Shown: piece by piece, positions 17,977 through 26,728 of the stretch | Position numbering within the stretch: the stretch's first letter is position 1 | Layout: every line of letters starts with the position of its first letter | Assembly (NCBI RefSeq): GCF_021440515.1 | Contig: NZ_JAKCMV010000029.1 | Coordinates: 34,215-98,214, forward strand | Direction of reading: 5' to 3' | Length of the DNA stretch: 64,000 nucleotides | DNA from: Enterobacter asburiae | GTDB lineage: Bacteria; Pseudomonadota; Gammaproteobacteria; Enterobacterales; Enterobacteriaceae | Translations under genes and position numbers: made by a program | Notes under the pieces: model-generated | What the model saw: the letters and a program-made list of their open reading frames with translations, nothing else | Database searches by the model: none | Told to the model about the DNA's origin: nothing

Positions 17977-19499
17977 TGATACACAGACGTTTACACCCTC
18001 TGATGATAATGATGCTGCTGGTGGGCTGCGCCGTGGGGCCGGATTACCAGCAGCCTGCGCCGCAAACGCCCACCCAGTGGAACGATAAAGGCGATAGCGC
18101 GGTGAAATCGCAAACCATCTCCGCCGCCACTAACCCGCGCTGGTGGAAAACCTTCGGCTCCCCGCAGCTCGACAGCCTGGTAGAGCGCGCCATCGCCGGG
18201 AACTTATCCCTGCAACAAACGGTGCTGCGCATCGCCGGGGCGCGTGAACAGATCAACCAGGCGGGCGGGGCGTTTTTCCCGTCGGTGAATGGAAACGTGC
18301 AGGCCACGCGCCAGCAGCTTGGGCTGGAAGGGGAGCTGAAATCCCACGGCGTGTATGACCAGCTCGATAACGTCGACCCGGAACTTAAAGGGGCGTTAGG
18401 GCCATTGACGCAGCCGATCAATCTGTATCAGGGCAGCTTTGATGCCCAGTGGGAGCTCGACCTGTGGGGCAAGGTGCGCCGTCAGGTGGAGGCCGCCGAA
18501 GCCCAGCAGCGAGCGGCCATCGAGCAGCGCAACGACGCGCTGGTGTCCCTTGAGGCCGAAGTGGCGCGCGCGTGGCTCCAGCTGCGCGGTGCCCAGAGCA
18601 TTATTGCTACCCTGAATACCCAGATTGAGAGCGCGCAGCAGACGCTGGAGCTGACGCAAAGCCGCCAGCGCGGCGGGCTTTCGCCGCAGCTCGACGTCGA
18701 AAACGCGCGCGCCCAGCTGGGTAATCTTGAAGCGCAGCTGCCGCAGTATCAGGCGCAGGAGAGACAGGCGATGAACGGGCTGGCGATCCTGCTCGGCAAA
18801 CCGCCGGGCGCGCTGGACGCCGAGCTGCAATCCGCGCAGCCAATGCCCGCGCTGCCGGATATCGTGCAGACGGGGATCCCGTCCACCCTGGCGCGCCGCC
18901 GTCCTGACGTGCGTGAAGCGGAGGCGAATCTCCACGCCGCGACGGCGCAGATCGGTGTGTCGGTGGCGCAGCTGTTCCCGAGCGTTACCCTGTCCGGCCA
19001 GTTCGGCCTGCGCAACAGCGAAACCAACTGGCTGACCGACTGGAGCAGCCACTTCTACAGCTTTGGCCCGCAGGTCTCTATTCCCATCTTCCAGGGCGGT
19101 CGGCTGGTGTCAAGCGTGAAGGTGGCGCGCGCGCAGCAGGGGGCGGCGGTGCTGGACTACCGTCAGACCGTGCTGACCGCGCTCGGGGATGTGGAAAATG
19201 CGCTGGTGAGCTATCGCACCGATCAGCAGCGTGAAGCGGGTCTGGCGAAGACCATCGACGCGCTGCAAAACGCCTTCGACCTGGCGAGCGACAGCTATCG
19301 GCAGGGGATCGCGACCTTTATCGACGTGCTGGACGCCCAGCGGCAGCTGGCGCAGGCCCAGCAGCAGCGCGCTCAGGCGCAGGTGCAGAGCGCAATCGAC
19401 CTTGTGGCGCTCTACAAGGCGCTTGGCGGCGGCTGGGAGCCGTATCAGCAGGTGCAGCTTCCGGATTACAGCGTCTTTGGCGACGCCCCGCGTGGATAA
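17976..19499 (+). CDS. Outer-membrane efflux lipoprotein (NodT/OprM family)
   Basis: This 507-residue outer-membrane factor forms the exit duct of the tripartite pump. The signal peptide ends in the lipobox LVGC, giving lipidated Cys18, followed by AVGPDYQQP, a signature of the NodT/CusC/MdtP group. Two OEP repeats cover about 65-265 and 285-490, rich in Gln/Ala coiled-coil stretches and ending with the typical LYKALGGGWEP. It is translationally coupled to the MFS pump gene. No regulator gene is attached to the operon. Confidence 0.9.
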   Translation: MIHRRLHPLMIMMLLVGCAVGPDYQQPAPQTPTQWNDKGDSAVKSQTISAATNPRWWKTFGSPQLDSLVERAIAGNLSLQQTVLRIAGAREQINQAGGAFFPSVNGNVQATRQQLGLEGELKSHGVYDQLDNVDPELKGALGPLTQPINLYQGSFDAQWELDLWGKVRRQVEAAEAQQRAAIEQRNDALVSLEAEVARAWLQLRGAQSIIATLNTQIESAQQTLELTQSRQRGGLSPQLDVENARAQLGNLEAQLPQYQAQERQAMNGLAILLGKPPGALDAELQSAQPMPALPDIVQTGIPSTLARRRPDVREAEANLHAATAQIGVSVAQLFPSVTLSGQFGLRNSETNWLTDWSSHFYSFGPQVSIPIFQGGRLVSSVKVARAQQGAAVLDYRQTVLTALGDVENALVSYRTDQQREAGLAKTIDALQNAFDLASDSYRQGIATFIDVLDAQRQLAQAQQQRAQAQVQSAIDLVALYKALGGGWEPYQQVQLPDYSVFGDAPRG

Positions 19500-19605
19500 C
19501 ATTCAGAGGATTGGGCAAGAAACGGACAGGAACGCCACATTCGCGATAGCTATGGGGCGGGTATAACTGTCGGGTACCCATCTCACGACATGCGAGGAAA
19601 GTGTT

Positions 19606-20643
19606 ATGCGTTATCAAAAACTGGGCAATACCGGTCTGTTTGTTTCTGAACTGTGCCTCGGCACCATGACCTTTGGCGGCGAAGGCGGCATGTGGGGCAA
19701 AATTGGTCAGCTGCGACAGAGCGAATCCGAGCAGCTGGTGGGCCGCGCGCTGGATGCCGGGATCAACTTTATCGATACGGCAGACGTTTACTCGGAAGGG
19801 CGCTCGGAAGAGATCCTGGGGCAGGCGCTGAAAAATCTGAAGGTGCCGCGCGAAAACGTCGTCGTGGCCACCAAAGTGTTCGGCGAAACCGGCACCGCCG
19901 GGGTGAACTCACGCGGCAGCTCGCGCTATCACATCGTCAGCAGCGTGAAGGAGAGCCTGCGCCGTTTGCAGCTCGACCATATCGATCTCTATCAGCTCCA
20001 CGGGTTCGATCCCGCCACGCCGATTGAAGAAACGCTGTACGCGCTGGATAACCTGGTGCAGCACGGCCACGTGCGCTATATCGGCGTGTCGAACTGGGCG
20101 GCCTGGCAAATCATGAAGGCGCTGGGCATGTCCGAGCGGCTCGGGCTGGCGCGTTTTGCCTCGTTACAGGCTTACTACACCATCGCCGGGCGCGATCTGG
20201 AGCGCGAGCTGGTGCCGATGATGCAGAGCGAAGGCGTCGGCCTGATGGTCTGGAGCCCGCTGGCGGGCGGCCTGCTCAGCGGAAAATATGGCCGCGACGG
20301 GCAGGGCGAGGCGGGCAGCCGCCGTCTGGAATTTGACTTCCCGCCGGTAGAAAAAGAGCGCGCGTTCGACTGCGTGGACGTGATGCGCACGATAGCCGAG
20401 AGCAAAGGCGCGTCGGTGGCGCAGATCGCGCTGACGTGGCTGCTGCATCAAAAAGCGGTGACCAGCGTGATCATCGGCGCTAAGCGCGTGGATCAGCTGG
20501 ACGACAACATCGCCGCCACCGGTATTCGCCTGAGCGAGGATGAGCTTAAACGGCTGGACGCGGTCAGCGCGCTGCCGCGTGAATATCCGGGCTGGATGCT
20601 GGAACGTCAGGGCGAATACCGCCGCAATCAGCTCGCACAGTAA
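19606..20643 (+). CDS. Aldo/keto reductase
   Basis: The 345-residue NADPH-dependent oxidoreductase has the (beta/alpha)8 aldo-keto reductase fold. The catalytic tetrad is visible as Asp57 and Tyr62 (FIDTADVYSEG), Lys90 (VVATKVFG) and His132 (LYQLHGFD). The C-terminal cofactor region reads SVIIGAKRVDQLDDNIAA. It resembles the YajO/Tas-like general aldehyde reductases; the physiological substrate cannot be deduced. GAGGAAA precedes the ATG. It stands alone between the efflux and beta-glucoside operons. Confidence 0.9.
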   Translation: MRYQKLGNTGLFVSELCLGTMTFGGEGGMWGKIGQLRQSESEQLVGRALDAGINFIDTADVYSEGRSEEILGQALKNLKVPRENVVVATKVFGETGTAGVNSRGSSRYHIVSSVKESLRRLQLDHIDLYQLHGFDPATPIEETLYALDNLVQHGHVRYIGVSNWAAWQIMKALGMSERLGLARFASLQAYYTIAGRDLERELVPMMQSEGVGLMVWSPLAGGLLSGKYGRDGQGEAGSRRLEFDFPPVEKERAFDCVDVMRTIAESKGASVAQIALTWLLHQKAVTSVIIGAKRVDQLDDNIAATGIRLSEDELKRLDAVSALPREYPGWMLERQGEYRRNQLAQ

Positions 20644-20655
20644 TACCCTCTCTTC

Positions 20656-20681
20656 CCCCGGTAACGATCCGCTTACCGGGG
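20656..20681 (+). terminator. Hairpin after the aldo/keto reductase
   Basis: CCCCGGTAA/TTACCGGGG form a 9-bp stem with an 8-base loop, 13 bases after the stop. No T run follows, so terminator strength is uncertain. Confidence 0.45.
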
Positions 20682-20734
20682 CGACCTCCTATGGTCATTA
20701 ATTCAACCCATCTCACAAAAACAGATCCTTTCCT

Positions 20735-20763
20735 TTGATTGAATTTTCAACTTCGCCTATATG
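20735..20763 (+). promoter_or_regulatory. Putative promoter of the beta-glucoside operon
   Basis: TTGATT (20735-20740) and TATATG (20758-20763) are spaced by 17 bases. The -10 lies within the left arm of the inverted repeat at 20756-20798, so a bound repressor would block transcription. Confidence 0.55.
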
Positions 20764-20798
20764 ACTAGTCATGAAATTTAAATGACTAGTCATATAGG
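20756..20798. promoter_or_regulatory. 43-bp inverted repeat with twin operator
   Basis: Two identical palindromes ATGACTAGTCAT lie at 20761-20772 and 20782-20793, centres 21 bp apart (two helical turns). They are embedded in a perfect larger dyad with 17-base arms CCTATATGACTAGTCAT around GAAATTTAA. The position, overlapping the -10 and ending at the ribosome site of the GH1 gene, fits the operator of the GntR-type regulator encoded at the end of the operon. That pairing is inferred. Confidence 0.75.
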
Positions 20799-20806
20799 GA
20801 GAGGCC

Positions 20807-22183
20807 ATGAAGCAACAACTGCCAGCCAACTTTTTATGGGGAAACTCCGTTTCCAGTATGCAGACTGAAGGCGCGTGGAACGAGGGCGGAAAAGGGATGT
20901 CGGTGTACGACATTCGCGAAGCCGGAGAACATGCCTCAGACTGGAAAGTGGCCACCGACTCGTATCACCGCTACCGGGAAGACTTTGATTTAATGCAGGA
21001 TCTGGGCATGAACTGCTACCGCTTTCAGATCTCCTGGAGCCGCGTTTGCCCGCTGGGCGACGGCGAATTCAACGAAGAGGGCATCGCCTTCTACGACCGC
21101 TTTATCGACGACCTGATTGCCCGCGGCATCGAGCCGATGGTCTGCCTCTACCACTTCGACATGCCGCTGGCGCTGGCGCAGGAGTACAACGGCTTTAACG
21201 ATCGCCGGGTGATGGACGCCTTTATCCGCTACGGCAAAAAGATGATCGACCGCTTCGGCGATCGCGTGAAGTACTGGTTAACCTTCAACGAGCAGAACAT
21301 CTTCCACATGCCGGAGGCGTTTCGCATCTCCGGCTACATGAAAGGGGAGAAGACCCTGCGCGAGCTGTATGAGCTTCAGCACCATTCGATGGTGGCGCAT
21401 ATGGCCCTGACGGAATACCTGCACCAGACCAAACCGGGCCAGCTGATGGGCGGGATGCTGGCGCACCAGCTTATCTATCCTGCCACCTGCAAGCCGCGGG
21501 ATATCTTCTGCGCCCAGCAGTACGACGAGTTCCTCAATCAGAACCTGCTGCGCGTCTTCGCCGGACAGGGCTACAGCCCGGCGGTGATGGCGGTGGTGGA
21601 GCAGGAGGGCTTCGGCGATATCTACCGTCCGGAAGATTTAGCCCTGCTGGCGCGCACCAAAAATGACTATATGGCGTTTAGCTATTACGCCAGTAAAACG
21701 CTGGACAGCGATGCGATCCCGGACGGGACGCCGGTGAACTATTACCTGCTGCACGGTGAGAAAAACAACCCGCACCTGAAGGCCACCGAGTGGAACTGGC
21801 AGATCGACCCGCTCGGTTTTCGCACCATCATCACCCGCTATTACAACGACTGGCGTCTGCCGGTCTTCCCGATTGAAAACGGTATCGGGGTGATCGAATC
21901 CTGGGACGGGGTCAACCCGATTGAGGACACCTACCGCATCGACTATCACCGCGCGCATATCGAGGCCATGAAGGCGGCGATGTTCGAAGACGGGGCAGAG
22001 GTGATCGGCTATCTCGGCTGGGGGCTTATCGACATTCTTAGCTCCCAGGGTGATATGCGTAAACGCTACGGCGTGGTGTACGTGAACCGTGAAAACCACG
22101 ATCTGCGTGACCTGAAGCGCGTGCCGAAAAAGAGCTATGCGTGGTTGAAACAGGTAATCCATACCAACGGACGCGAGATGTAA
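20807..22183 (+). CDS. Glycoside hydrolase family 1, 6-phospho-beta-glucosidase type
   Basis: This 458-residue GH1 enzyme would split phosphorylated beta-glucosides brought in by the PTS. The acid/base Glu162 lies in TFNEQN and the nucleophile Glu357 in PIENG. The phosphate-binding set expected of phospho-glycosidases is visible near the C-terminus as Ser413, Lys419 and Tyr421 in SSQGDMRKRYG. The fold starts with LPANFLWGNSVSSMQTEGAWNE. GGGAGAGG precedes the ATG. It is the first gene of an operon with a PTS IIC and a GntR-type regulator. It is similar in class to BglA/AscB but not one of the named E. coli loci. Confidence 0.88.
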   Translation: MKQQLPANFLWGNSVSSMQTEGAWNEGGKGMSVYDIREAGEHASDWKVATDSYHRYREDFDLMQDLGMNCYRFQISWSRVCPLGDGEFNEEGIAFYDRFIDDLIARGIEPMVCLYHFDMPLALAQEYNGFNDRRVMDAFIRYGKKMIDRFGDRVKYWLTFNEQNIFHMPEAFRISGYMKGEKTLRELYELQHHSMVAHMALTEYLHQTKPGQLMGGMLAHQLIYPATCKPRDIFCAQQYDEFLNQNLLRVFAGQGYSPAVMAVVEQEGFGDIYRPEDLALLARTKNDYMAFSYYASKTLDSDAIPDGTPVNYYLLHGEKNNPHLKATEWNWQIDPLGFRTIITRYYNDWRLPVFPIENGIGVIESWDGVNPIEDTYRIDYHRAHIEAMKAAMFEDGAEVIGYLGWGLIDILSSQGDMRKRYGVVYVNRENHDLRDLKRVPKKSYAWLKQVIHTNGREM

Positions 22184-22233
22184 GTTGTACGCTGCCGGGC
22201 CGTTTTTGTGACTGATGAATGGGAATATCCGCT

Positions 22234-23556
22234 ATGTCTGAAGCAAAAATTACACCGAATATGCAGTCCTTAGTTGACCGATTTGTTGATTTTTCAGCGC
22301 GCCTGGCAAACCAGGTACACCTGCGCTCGCTGCGTGACGCCTTCGCCACGGTGATGCCCATCTTTATCCTCGCCGGATTAGCGGTGCTGGTGAACAACGT
22401 GGTGTTTCCGTGGATTTTTCACGGCGACACGCTGGCGCAGTTCAAGGTCTGGGGCGAGGCGATCGTCAACGGCACGCTGAATATCGCCGCGCTGCTGCTG
22501 GCCCCGATGATCGCCTGGTCGCTGGCGCGCAACAAAGAGTTCGACAACCCGGTTTCGGCAGTGGTCATCGCCGTCAGCAGCTTCATTATTATGATGCCGA
22601 TGCGCCTGCAACTTACCCCCGTCGGCAGTGATACCACGGTGAACGTGACGCAGGTGCTGACCTTCACCAACATCGGCTCGACCGGGATTTTCGCGGGCGT
22701 GCTGATTGGCCTGCTCTCGACGGAAATTTTTATCGCTATCTCGCGCCTGAAGGTGCTGAAAATCTCGCTGGGGGAAAACGTGCCCCCGGCGGTGAGTCAG
22801 TCCTTCACCGCGCTGATACCGACCATCCTCACGCTTTCGCTTTTCGCCGTGCTGGCGGCGGTGCTCTCTGTCGTGCTGCACACGGATCTGATCCATCTCA
22901 TTACGACCTTTATTCAGCAACCGCTGCGGCTGATAAACACCAGCCTGCCGGGGACAATCTTTATTTATAGCTTCGGGAATTTCCTGTTTACGCTGGGGAT
23001 CCACCAGTCGGTGGTGAACAGCGTGGTGCTGGAACCTTTCCTGCTGATCAACACCAATGAGAACATGCTTGCCTTTGCCAACGGTCAGCCGATCCCGCAT
23101 ATCATCAACAATATCTTTGTCCCGACCTTCGGCATGGTGGGCGGCACGGGCAGCACCATTTCGCTGCTTATCGCCATCTTTATCTTCTCCCGGCAGCAGT
23201 CGGCGAAGCAGGTGGCGCGGCTCTCGCTGGCGCCCGGTTTATTCAATATCAACGAGCCGGTGATTTTTGGCCTGCCGATTGTTTTCAACCTGCCGCTGAT
23301 GATCCCGTTTGTCCTGCTGCCCGCGATCGGTATTTACTTTGCCTGGCTCTGTACTACGCTCGGATTAATGTCGCGCTGCGTGGTGATGATCCCGTGGACG
23401 ACGCCGCCCATTCTCAGCGCCTGGCTCGCCACCGCCGGGGACTGGCGGGCGGTGGTGGTGCAGTTGGCAATCATCATATTTGGTGTATTCTTCTACCTGC
23501 CTTTCCTCAAGATTGCCGAGCGAGTGGCCTTGAGAAATAGCGGGACAGAACATTAA
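22234..23556 (+). CDS. PTS lactose/cellobiose-family EIIC permease
   Basis: The 440-residue membrane component of a sugar phosphotransferase system (Lac family, CelB/ChbC-like) transports a beta-glucoside or oligo-glucoside. It has about ten hydrophobic segments. The substrate loop region includes NEPVIFGLPIVFNP-like sequence (INEPVIFGLPIVFNLP, about 345-360), typical of this family. There are no EIIA or EIIB genes beside it, so phosphate must come from proteins encoded elsewhere. The ATG at 22234 (MSEAK) has GGGAA nine bases before it; an ATG five codons upstream is also possible. Confidence 0.85.
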   Translation: MSEAKITPNMQSLVDRFVDFSARLANQVHLRSLRDAFATVMPIFILAGLAVLVNNVVFPWIFHGDTLAQFKVWGEAIVNGTLNIAALLLAPMIAWSLARNKEFDNPVSAVVIAVSSFIIMMPMRLQLTPVGSDTTVNVTQVLTFTNIGSTGIFAGVLIGLLSTEIFIAISRLKVLKISLGENVPPAVSQSFTALIPTILTLSLFAVLAAVLSVVLHTDLIHLITTFIQQPLRLINTSLPGTIFIYSFGNFLFTLGIHQSVVNSVVLEPFLLINTNENMLAFANGQPIPHIINNIFVPTFGMVGGTGSTISLLIAIFIFSRQQSAKQVARLSLAPGLFNINEPVIFGLPIVFNLPLMIPFVLLPAIGIYFAWLCTTLGLMSRCVVMIPWTTPPILSAWLATAGDWRAVVVQLAIIIFGVFFYLPFLKIAERVALRNSGTEH

Positions 23557-24173
23557 CGAAAGGACAGGACGATGGCGGCGAAGTACATCACCATAGCGCG
23601 TGAAATTAAGAAACGCATTATCAGCCAGCAGTATGCCGCCAATGAACCGCTGCCGGACCAGTTTGCGCTGGCGGCGGAGTTCAATTCCAGCCGCATGACC
23701 ATCCAGCAGGCGATGCGCCAGCTGATTGTCGAAGGGCTGGTCTACACCCGCCAGGGGCAGGGAACCTTTATTCGCAAAAACTTCCTGCAACTTTCCCAGT
23801 GGGATCTGTCCGGCAGCGACTACTTCGGCGCCACCAAAACCTGGGAACATATGGGAACCGTGAGCAGCCAGGTGGTCCATTTCGAACTGCGTTTTCCGAC
23901 TGAAAAAGAGCAGGCGTCGCTGATGATTAACAGCGATGCGCCGGTGTATGACTTTATCCGCCTGCGGCTGCTCAACGGAGAACCTATGTCGCTGGATTCC
24001 ACCGTCATGCCGCTCAATCTGGTGCCCGGCCTCAATAAAAGCCATCTCGCCAGCTCGGTGTTTCGCTACGTGCAGGAGACGCTGGGGCTAAAAATTATGG
24101 GTTCGTACCGCGTCGTGCGCGCGCTAAAACCGAACGCGCTGGATTGACCTGCCCCCACGATTAGATACAACAC

Positions 24174-25007
24174 TCAGTTAGTAACGTCGGAATCTTCATT
24201 CTCAGAATGACCCTTTCTCCAGCCCGCTGCAAATTCAGACGGTGTCTGATAATTCAGCGTGGAGTGCGGGCGGCATTCGTTATAATCCTGCCGCCAGTCA
24301 TTAATAATTTTCCTGGCATGAACGATATCGCTGAACCAGTGCTCATTCAAACATTCATCGCGAAATCGTCCGTTAAAGCTCTCAATAAATCCGTTCTGCG
24401 TTGGCTTGCCCGGCTGGATTAAGCGCAACTCAACACCATGCTCAAAGGCCCATTGATCCAGTGCACGGCAAGTGAACTCCGGCCCCTGGTCAGTTCTTAT
24501 CGTCGCCGGATAGCCTCGAAACAGTGCAATGCTGTCCAGAATACGCGTGACCTGAACGCCTGAAATCCCAAAGGCAACAGTGACCGTCAGGCATTCCTTT
24601 GTGAAATCATCGACGCAGGTAAGACACTTGATCCTGCGACCGGTGGAAAGTGCGTCCATGACGAAATCCATCGACCAGGTCAGATTGGGCGCCGCCGGAC
24701 GGAGCAGCGGCAGACGTTCTGTTGCCAGCCCTTTACGACGTCTTCTGCGTTTTACGCCCAGGCCACTGAGGTGATAAAGCCGGTACACGCGCTTATGATT
24801 AACATGAAGCCCTTCACGGCGCAGCAACTGCCAAATACGACGGTAGCCAAAACGCCTGCGCTCCAGTGCCAGCTCAGTGATGCGCCCTGATAAATGCGCA
24901 TCAGCAGCCGGACGGTGAGCCTCATAGCGGCAGGTCGACAGGGATAAACCTGTAAGCCTGCAGGCACGACGTTGCGACAGACCGGTCGCATCACACATCA
25001 ACATCAC
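24174..25007 (-). CDS. IS3-family transposase OrfB (DDE integrase)
   Basis: The 277-residue product has the retroviral-integrase-like catalytic core: first Asp in [10 protein letters not shown], second in IRTDQGPEF, and Glu in [17 protein letters not shown], the last two 35 residues apart as in IS3 elements. The N-terminal HTH_21 region ([17 protein letters not shown]) precedes it. It lies in the -1 frame relative to orfA and is normally made as an OrfAB fusion by frameshifting. The frame is open back past the orfA stop (..[12 protein letters not shown]), consistent with that. Confidence 0.92.
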   Translation of the reverse strand: MMLMCDATGLSQRRACRLTGLSLSTCRYEAHRPAADAHLSGRITELALERRRFGYRRIWQLLRREGLHVNHKRVYRLYHLSGLGVKRRRRRKGLATERLPLLRPAAPNLTWSMDFVMDALSTGRRIKCLTCVDDFTKECLTVTVAFGISGVQVTRILDSIALFRGYPATIRTDQGPEFTCRALDQWAFEHGVELRLIQPGKPTQNGFIESFNGRFRDECLNEHWFSDIVHARKIINDWRQDYNECRPHSTLNYQTPSEFAAGWRKGHSENEDSDVTN

Positions 25008-25030
25008 GGCTTCCCGCTTCTGGTCTGTCG

Positions 25031-25294
25031 TCAGTACTTTCGCCCAAGAGCCACCTGAAGCGCCTCTTTATCCAGCATGGCTTCGGCAAGCAGCTTCTTG
25101 AGTCTGGCGTTCTCTTCCTCAAGCGACTTCAGGCGCTTAACTTCAGGCACCTCCATACCGCCATACTTCTTACGCCAGATGTAAAACGTGGCATCGGAAA
25201 TGGCATGCTTGCGGCAGAGTTCACGGGCGGGTACCCCAGCTTCGGCTTCGCGGAGAATACTGATGATCTGTTCGTCGGAAAAACGCTTCTTCAT
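25031..25294 (-). CDS. IS3-family transposase OrfA (helix-turn-helix)
   Basis: The 87-residue DNA-binding half of the transposase begins [19 protein letters not shown] (an HTH_8-type helix-turn-helix). It ends with a leucine-zipper-like stretch [20 protein letters not shown], typical of IS3-family OrfA. Its end overlaps the upstream open part of the orfB frame (-1), where CGAAAG could allow slippage. A canonical A6G slippery heptamer is not seen. Confidence 0.92.
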   Translation of the reverse strand: MKKRFSDEQIISILREAEAGVPARELCRKHAISDATFYIWRKKYGGMEVPEVKRLKSLEEENARLKKLLAEAMLDKEALQVALGRKY

Positions 25295-25511
25295 GGGGAT
25301 GTCCTCATGTGGCTTATGAAGACATTACTAACATCGGGGTGTACTAATCAACGGGGAGCAGGTCAGGATATGCAGCATCTGGTGTGCGAACAAACCGATC
25401 CGGTACTGGAGGTGGAGCAGGTGATTTATCTGGAGGATGGCACACCGCTGGAGTATGCCCACTGCCATTATCGGTACGACCACGGGGGGATCGTGATCGT
25501 GAATAATGGTT

Positions 25512-25543
25512 AAAAAAAAGCGGGCATCGAAGCCCGCTTTTTT
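25512..25543. terminator. Bidirectional terminator between the GntR remnant and ldtB
   Basis: AAAAAAGCGGGC/GCCCGCTTTTTT form a stem around ATCGA/TTCGAT, with A and T runs on both sides, between two convergent genes. Confidence 0.9.
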
Positions 25544-25585
25544 ATTTCGTATGCCAGGTAAGCGCAGCGCCCCCGGGCATAGAGA

Positions 25586-26506
25586 TTAGTTCAAACGCAC
25601 CGGCATACCAGAACGGTTTTGAATCGCCTGATCCACAACGGTGGTTTCCACGTCAGCCTGAGAGGTGACAGCCTGCACTGCGCTGTTCAGGGTGATTGGC
25701 ACGATTTCGTTGTTGTTAATCTGGTCTTCGCTGGTGGACAGCGGGTTATGCACTTCGATGTAACGGCTGCCGTCCGGTTCGGAGGTCGCTTTTACTGGCT
25801 CATTGATAAACTGTACGCGGGTGCCTACTGGAACATTCTCGAACAGGAACTTGATATCGTCGTTACGCAGACGCACGCAGCCGTGGCTTACGCGCAGGCC
25901 GATACCGAAGTTCGCATTGGTGCCGTGAATGGCATACAGACGGCCGATGTACAGCGCGTACAGGCCCATTGGGTTATCCGGGCCAGCAGGAACAACGGCT
26001 GGCAGCGGTTCGCCTGCGGCGATGTACTCTGCGTGCATCTTCGCGGTTGGGGTCCAGGTTGGGCCTGCTTTCTTACGCTCAACTTTGGTGGTCCAGTTCA
26101 GCGGGGTGTCTTTACCCAGCTGGCCGATACCGATTGGCAGCACGATCACGGTGTTGGTGCCTTTCGGATAGTAGTACAGACGCATTTCGGCGCTGTTGAT
26201 CACGATACCTTCATGCACGGTATCCGGTAGGATCAGCTGCTGAGGGATGTTGAGCACGGTACCGGCTTTTGGCAGGTACGGGTCAACGCCCGGGTTCGCT
26301 TCCAGCATGTTAGACAGGCCGAGCTGGTATTGTGCAGCAAAGTATTCCAGCGGTTGGGTGTTACCTTCCTGGATAGTGACAACCTGATTCTGACCTACCA
26401 GACGGCTTCCGTCAGTCGGCAGAGGATAAGTCACCGCAGAGGCGGTTTTGCAAAAACCTACTACGGCAAACGCCGCTGCAAAAAGCGTTGTTAATTTCAT
26501 GTTCAT
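25586..26506 (-). CDS. ldtB: LdtB, L,D-transpeptidase (lipoprotein anchoring)
   Basis: LdtB (YbiS) attaches Braun lipoprotein to peptidoglycan in the periplasm. The 306-residue protein has a signal peptide ending TASA (24), a LysM domain (about 42-88) and a YkuD catalytic domain. The active site [20 protein letters not shown] places His194, His208 and nucleophile Cys210. Length equals that of E. coli. MNMK start at 26506; translation from the third codon is equally possible. Divergent from ybiT. In E. coli it directly follows ybiR; here about 10 kb of extra genes intervene. Confidence 0.96.
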   Translation of the reverse strand: MNMKLTTLFAAAFAVVGFCKTASAVTYPLPTDGSRLVGQNQVVTIQEGNTQPLEYFAAQYQLGLSNMLEANPGVDPYLPKAGTVLNIPQQLILPDTVHEGIVINSAEMRLYYYPKGTNTVIVLPIGIGQLGKDTPLNWTTKVERKKAGPTWTPTAKMHAEYIAAGEPLPAVVPAGPDNPMGLYALYIGRLYAIHGTNANFGIGLRVSHGCVRLRNDDIKFLFENVPVGTRVQFINEPVKATSEPDGSRYIEVHNPLSTSEDQINNNEIVPITLNSAVQAVTSQADVETTVVDQAIQNRSGMPVRLN

Positions 26507-26728
26507 GTTATGCGAGGTATCTGAGCCACTCTGGCGATTAGTTGATAAGTCTGAATCTGTGATGGGAGCGCATTATATGTGCATTCCCTCCCACAGGGAA
26601 TTCAGATGTGTACGAAATCACACTTTTTTCAATTTTGTTAAAGTTTAGTGGAAAGCCGCAACACGGGATCTCAATTCGGAATTGTGGCATAATGCCGCGT
26701 TTATCACACTTTTCGCAGGAATCTCCCC

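Larger units (their letters stand above)
24145..25365 (-). mobile_element. IS3-family element (IS407-like group), 1221 bp
   Basis: The ends are inverted repeats beginning TGACCTGCCCCC (left) and TGACCTGCTCCCC (right, on the minus strand), with further matches inward (TTAGTAA..GTC). The direct target duplication GGAT flanks it at 24141-24144 and 25366-25369. It carries two overlapping-phase frames, orfA and orfB, with a DDE integrase. The 4-bp duplication and TG..CA ends fit the IS407 group. Sequence looks intact. I did not assign an IS name. Confidence 0.92.
23572..25513 (+). pseudogene. GntR/HutC-type regulator, interrupted by an IS element
   Basis: The 5' part (23572-24144) encodes 191 residues: a GntR winged helix (DQFALAAEFNSSRMTIQQAM, about 31-50, plus the wing RQGQGTFIRK) and most of a UTRA effector domain. 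It then runs into the IS and stops at TGA 24145-24147. After the IS, 25370-25513 continues in the same frame once one copy of the GGAT duplication is removed. It gives 47 more residues (MQHLVCEQTDPVLEVEQ... to VNNG) and a stop. The intact protein would be 238 residues, normal for this family. It probably repressed the beta-glucoside operon; loss of the last UTRA strands may abolish inducer response or dimerisation. Confidence 0.9.

Noticed and set aside
25205..25513. 102-codon gene running from the IS end into the region before ldtB
   Set aside because: It is a chance fusion of IS sequence with the 3' remnant of the interrupted GntR gene; no ribosome site.
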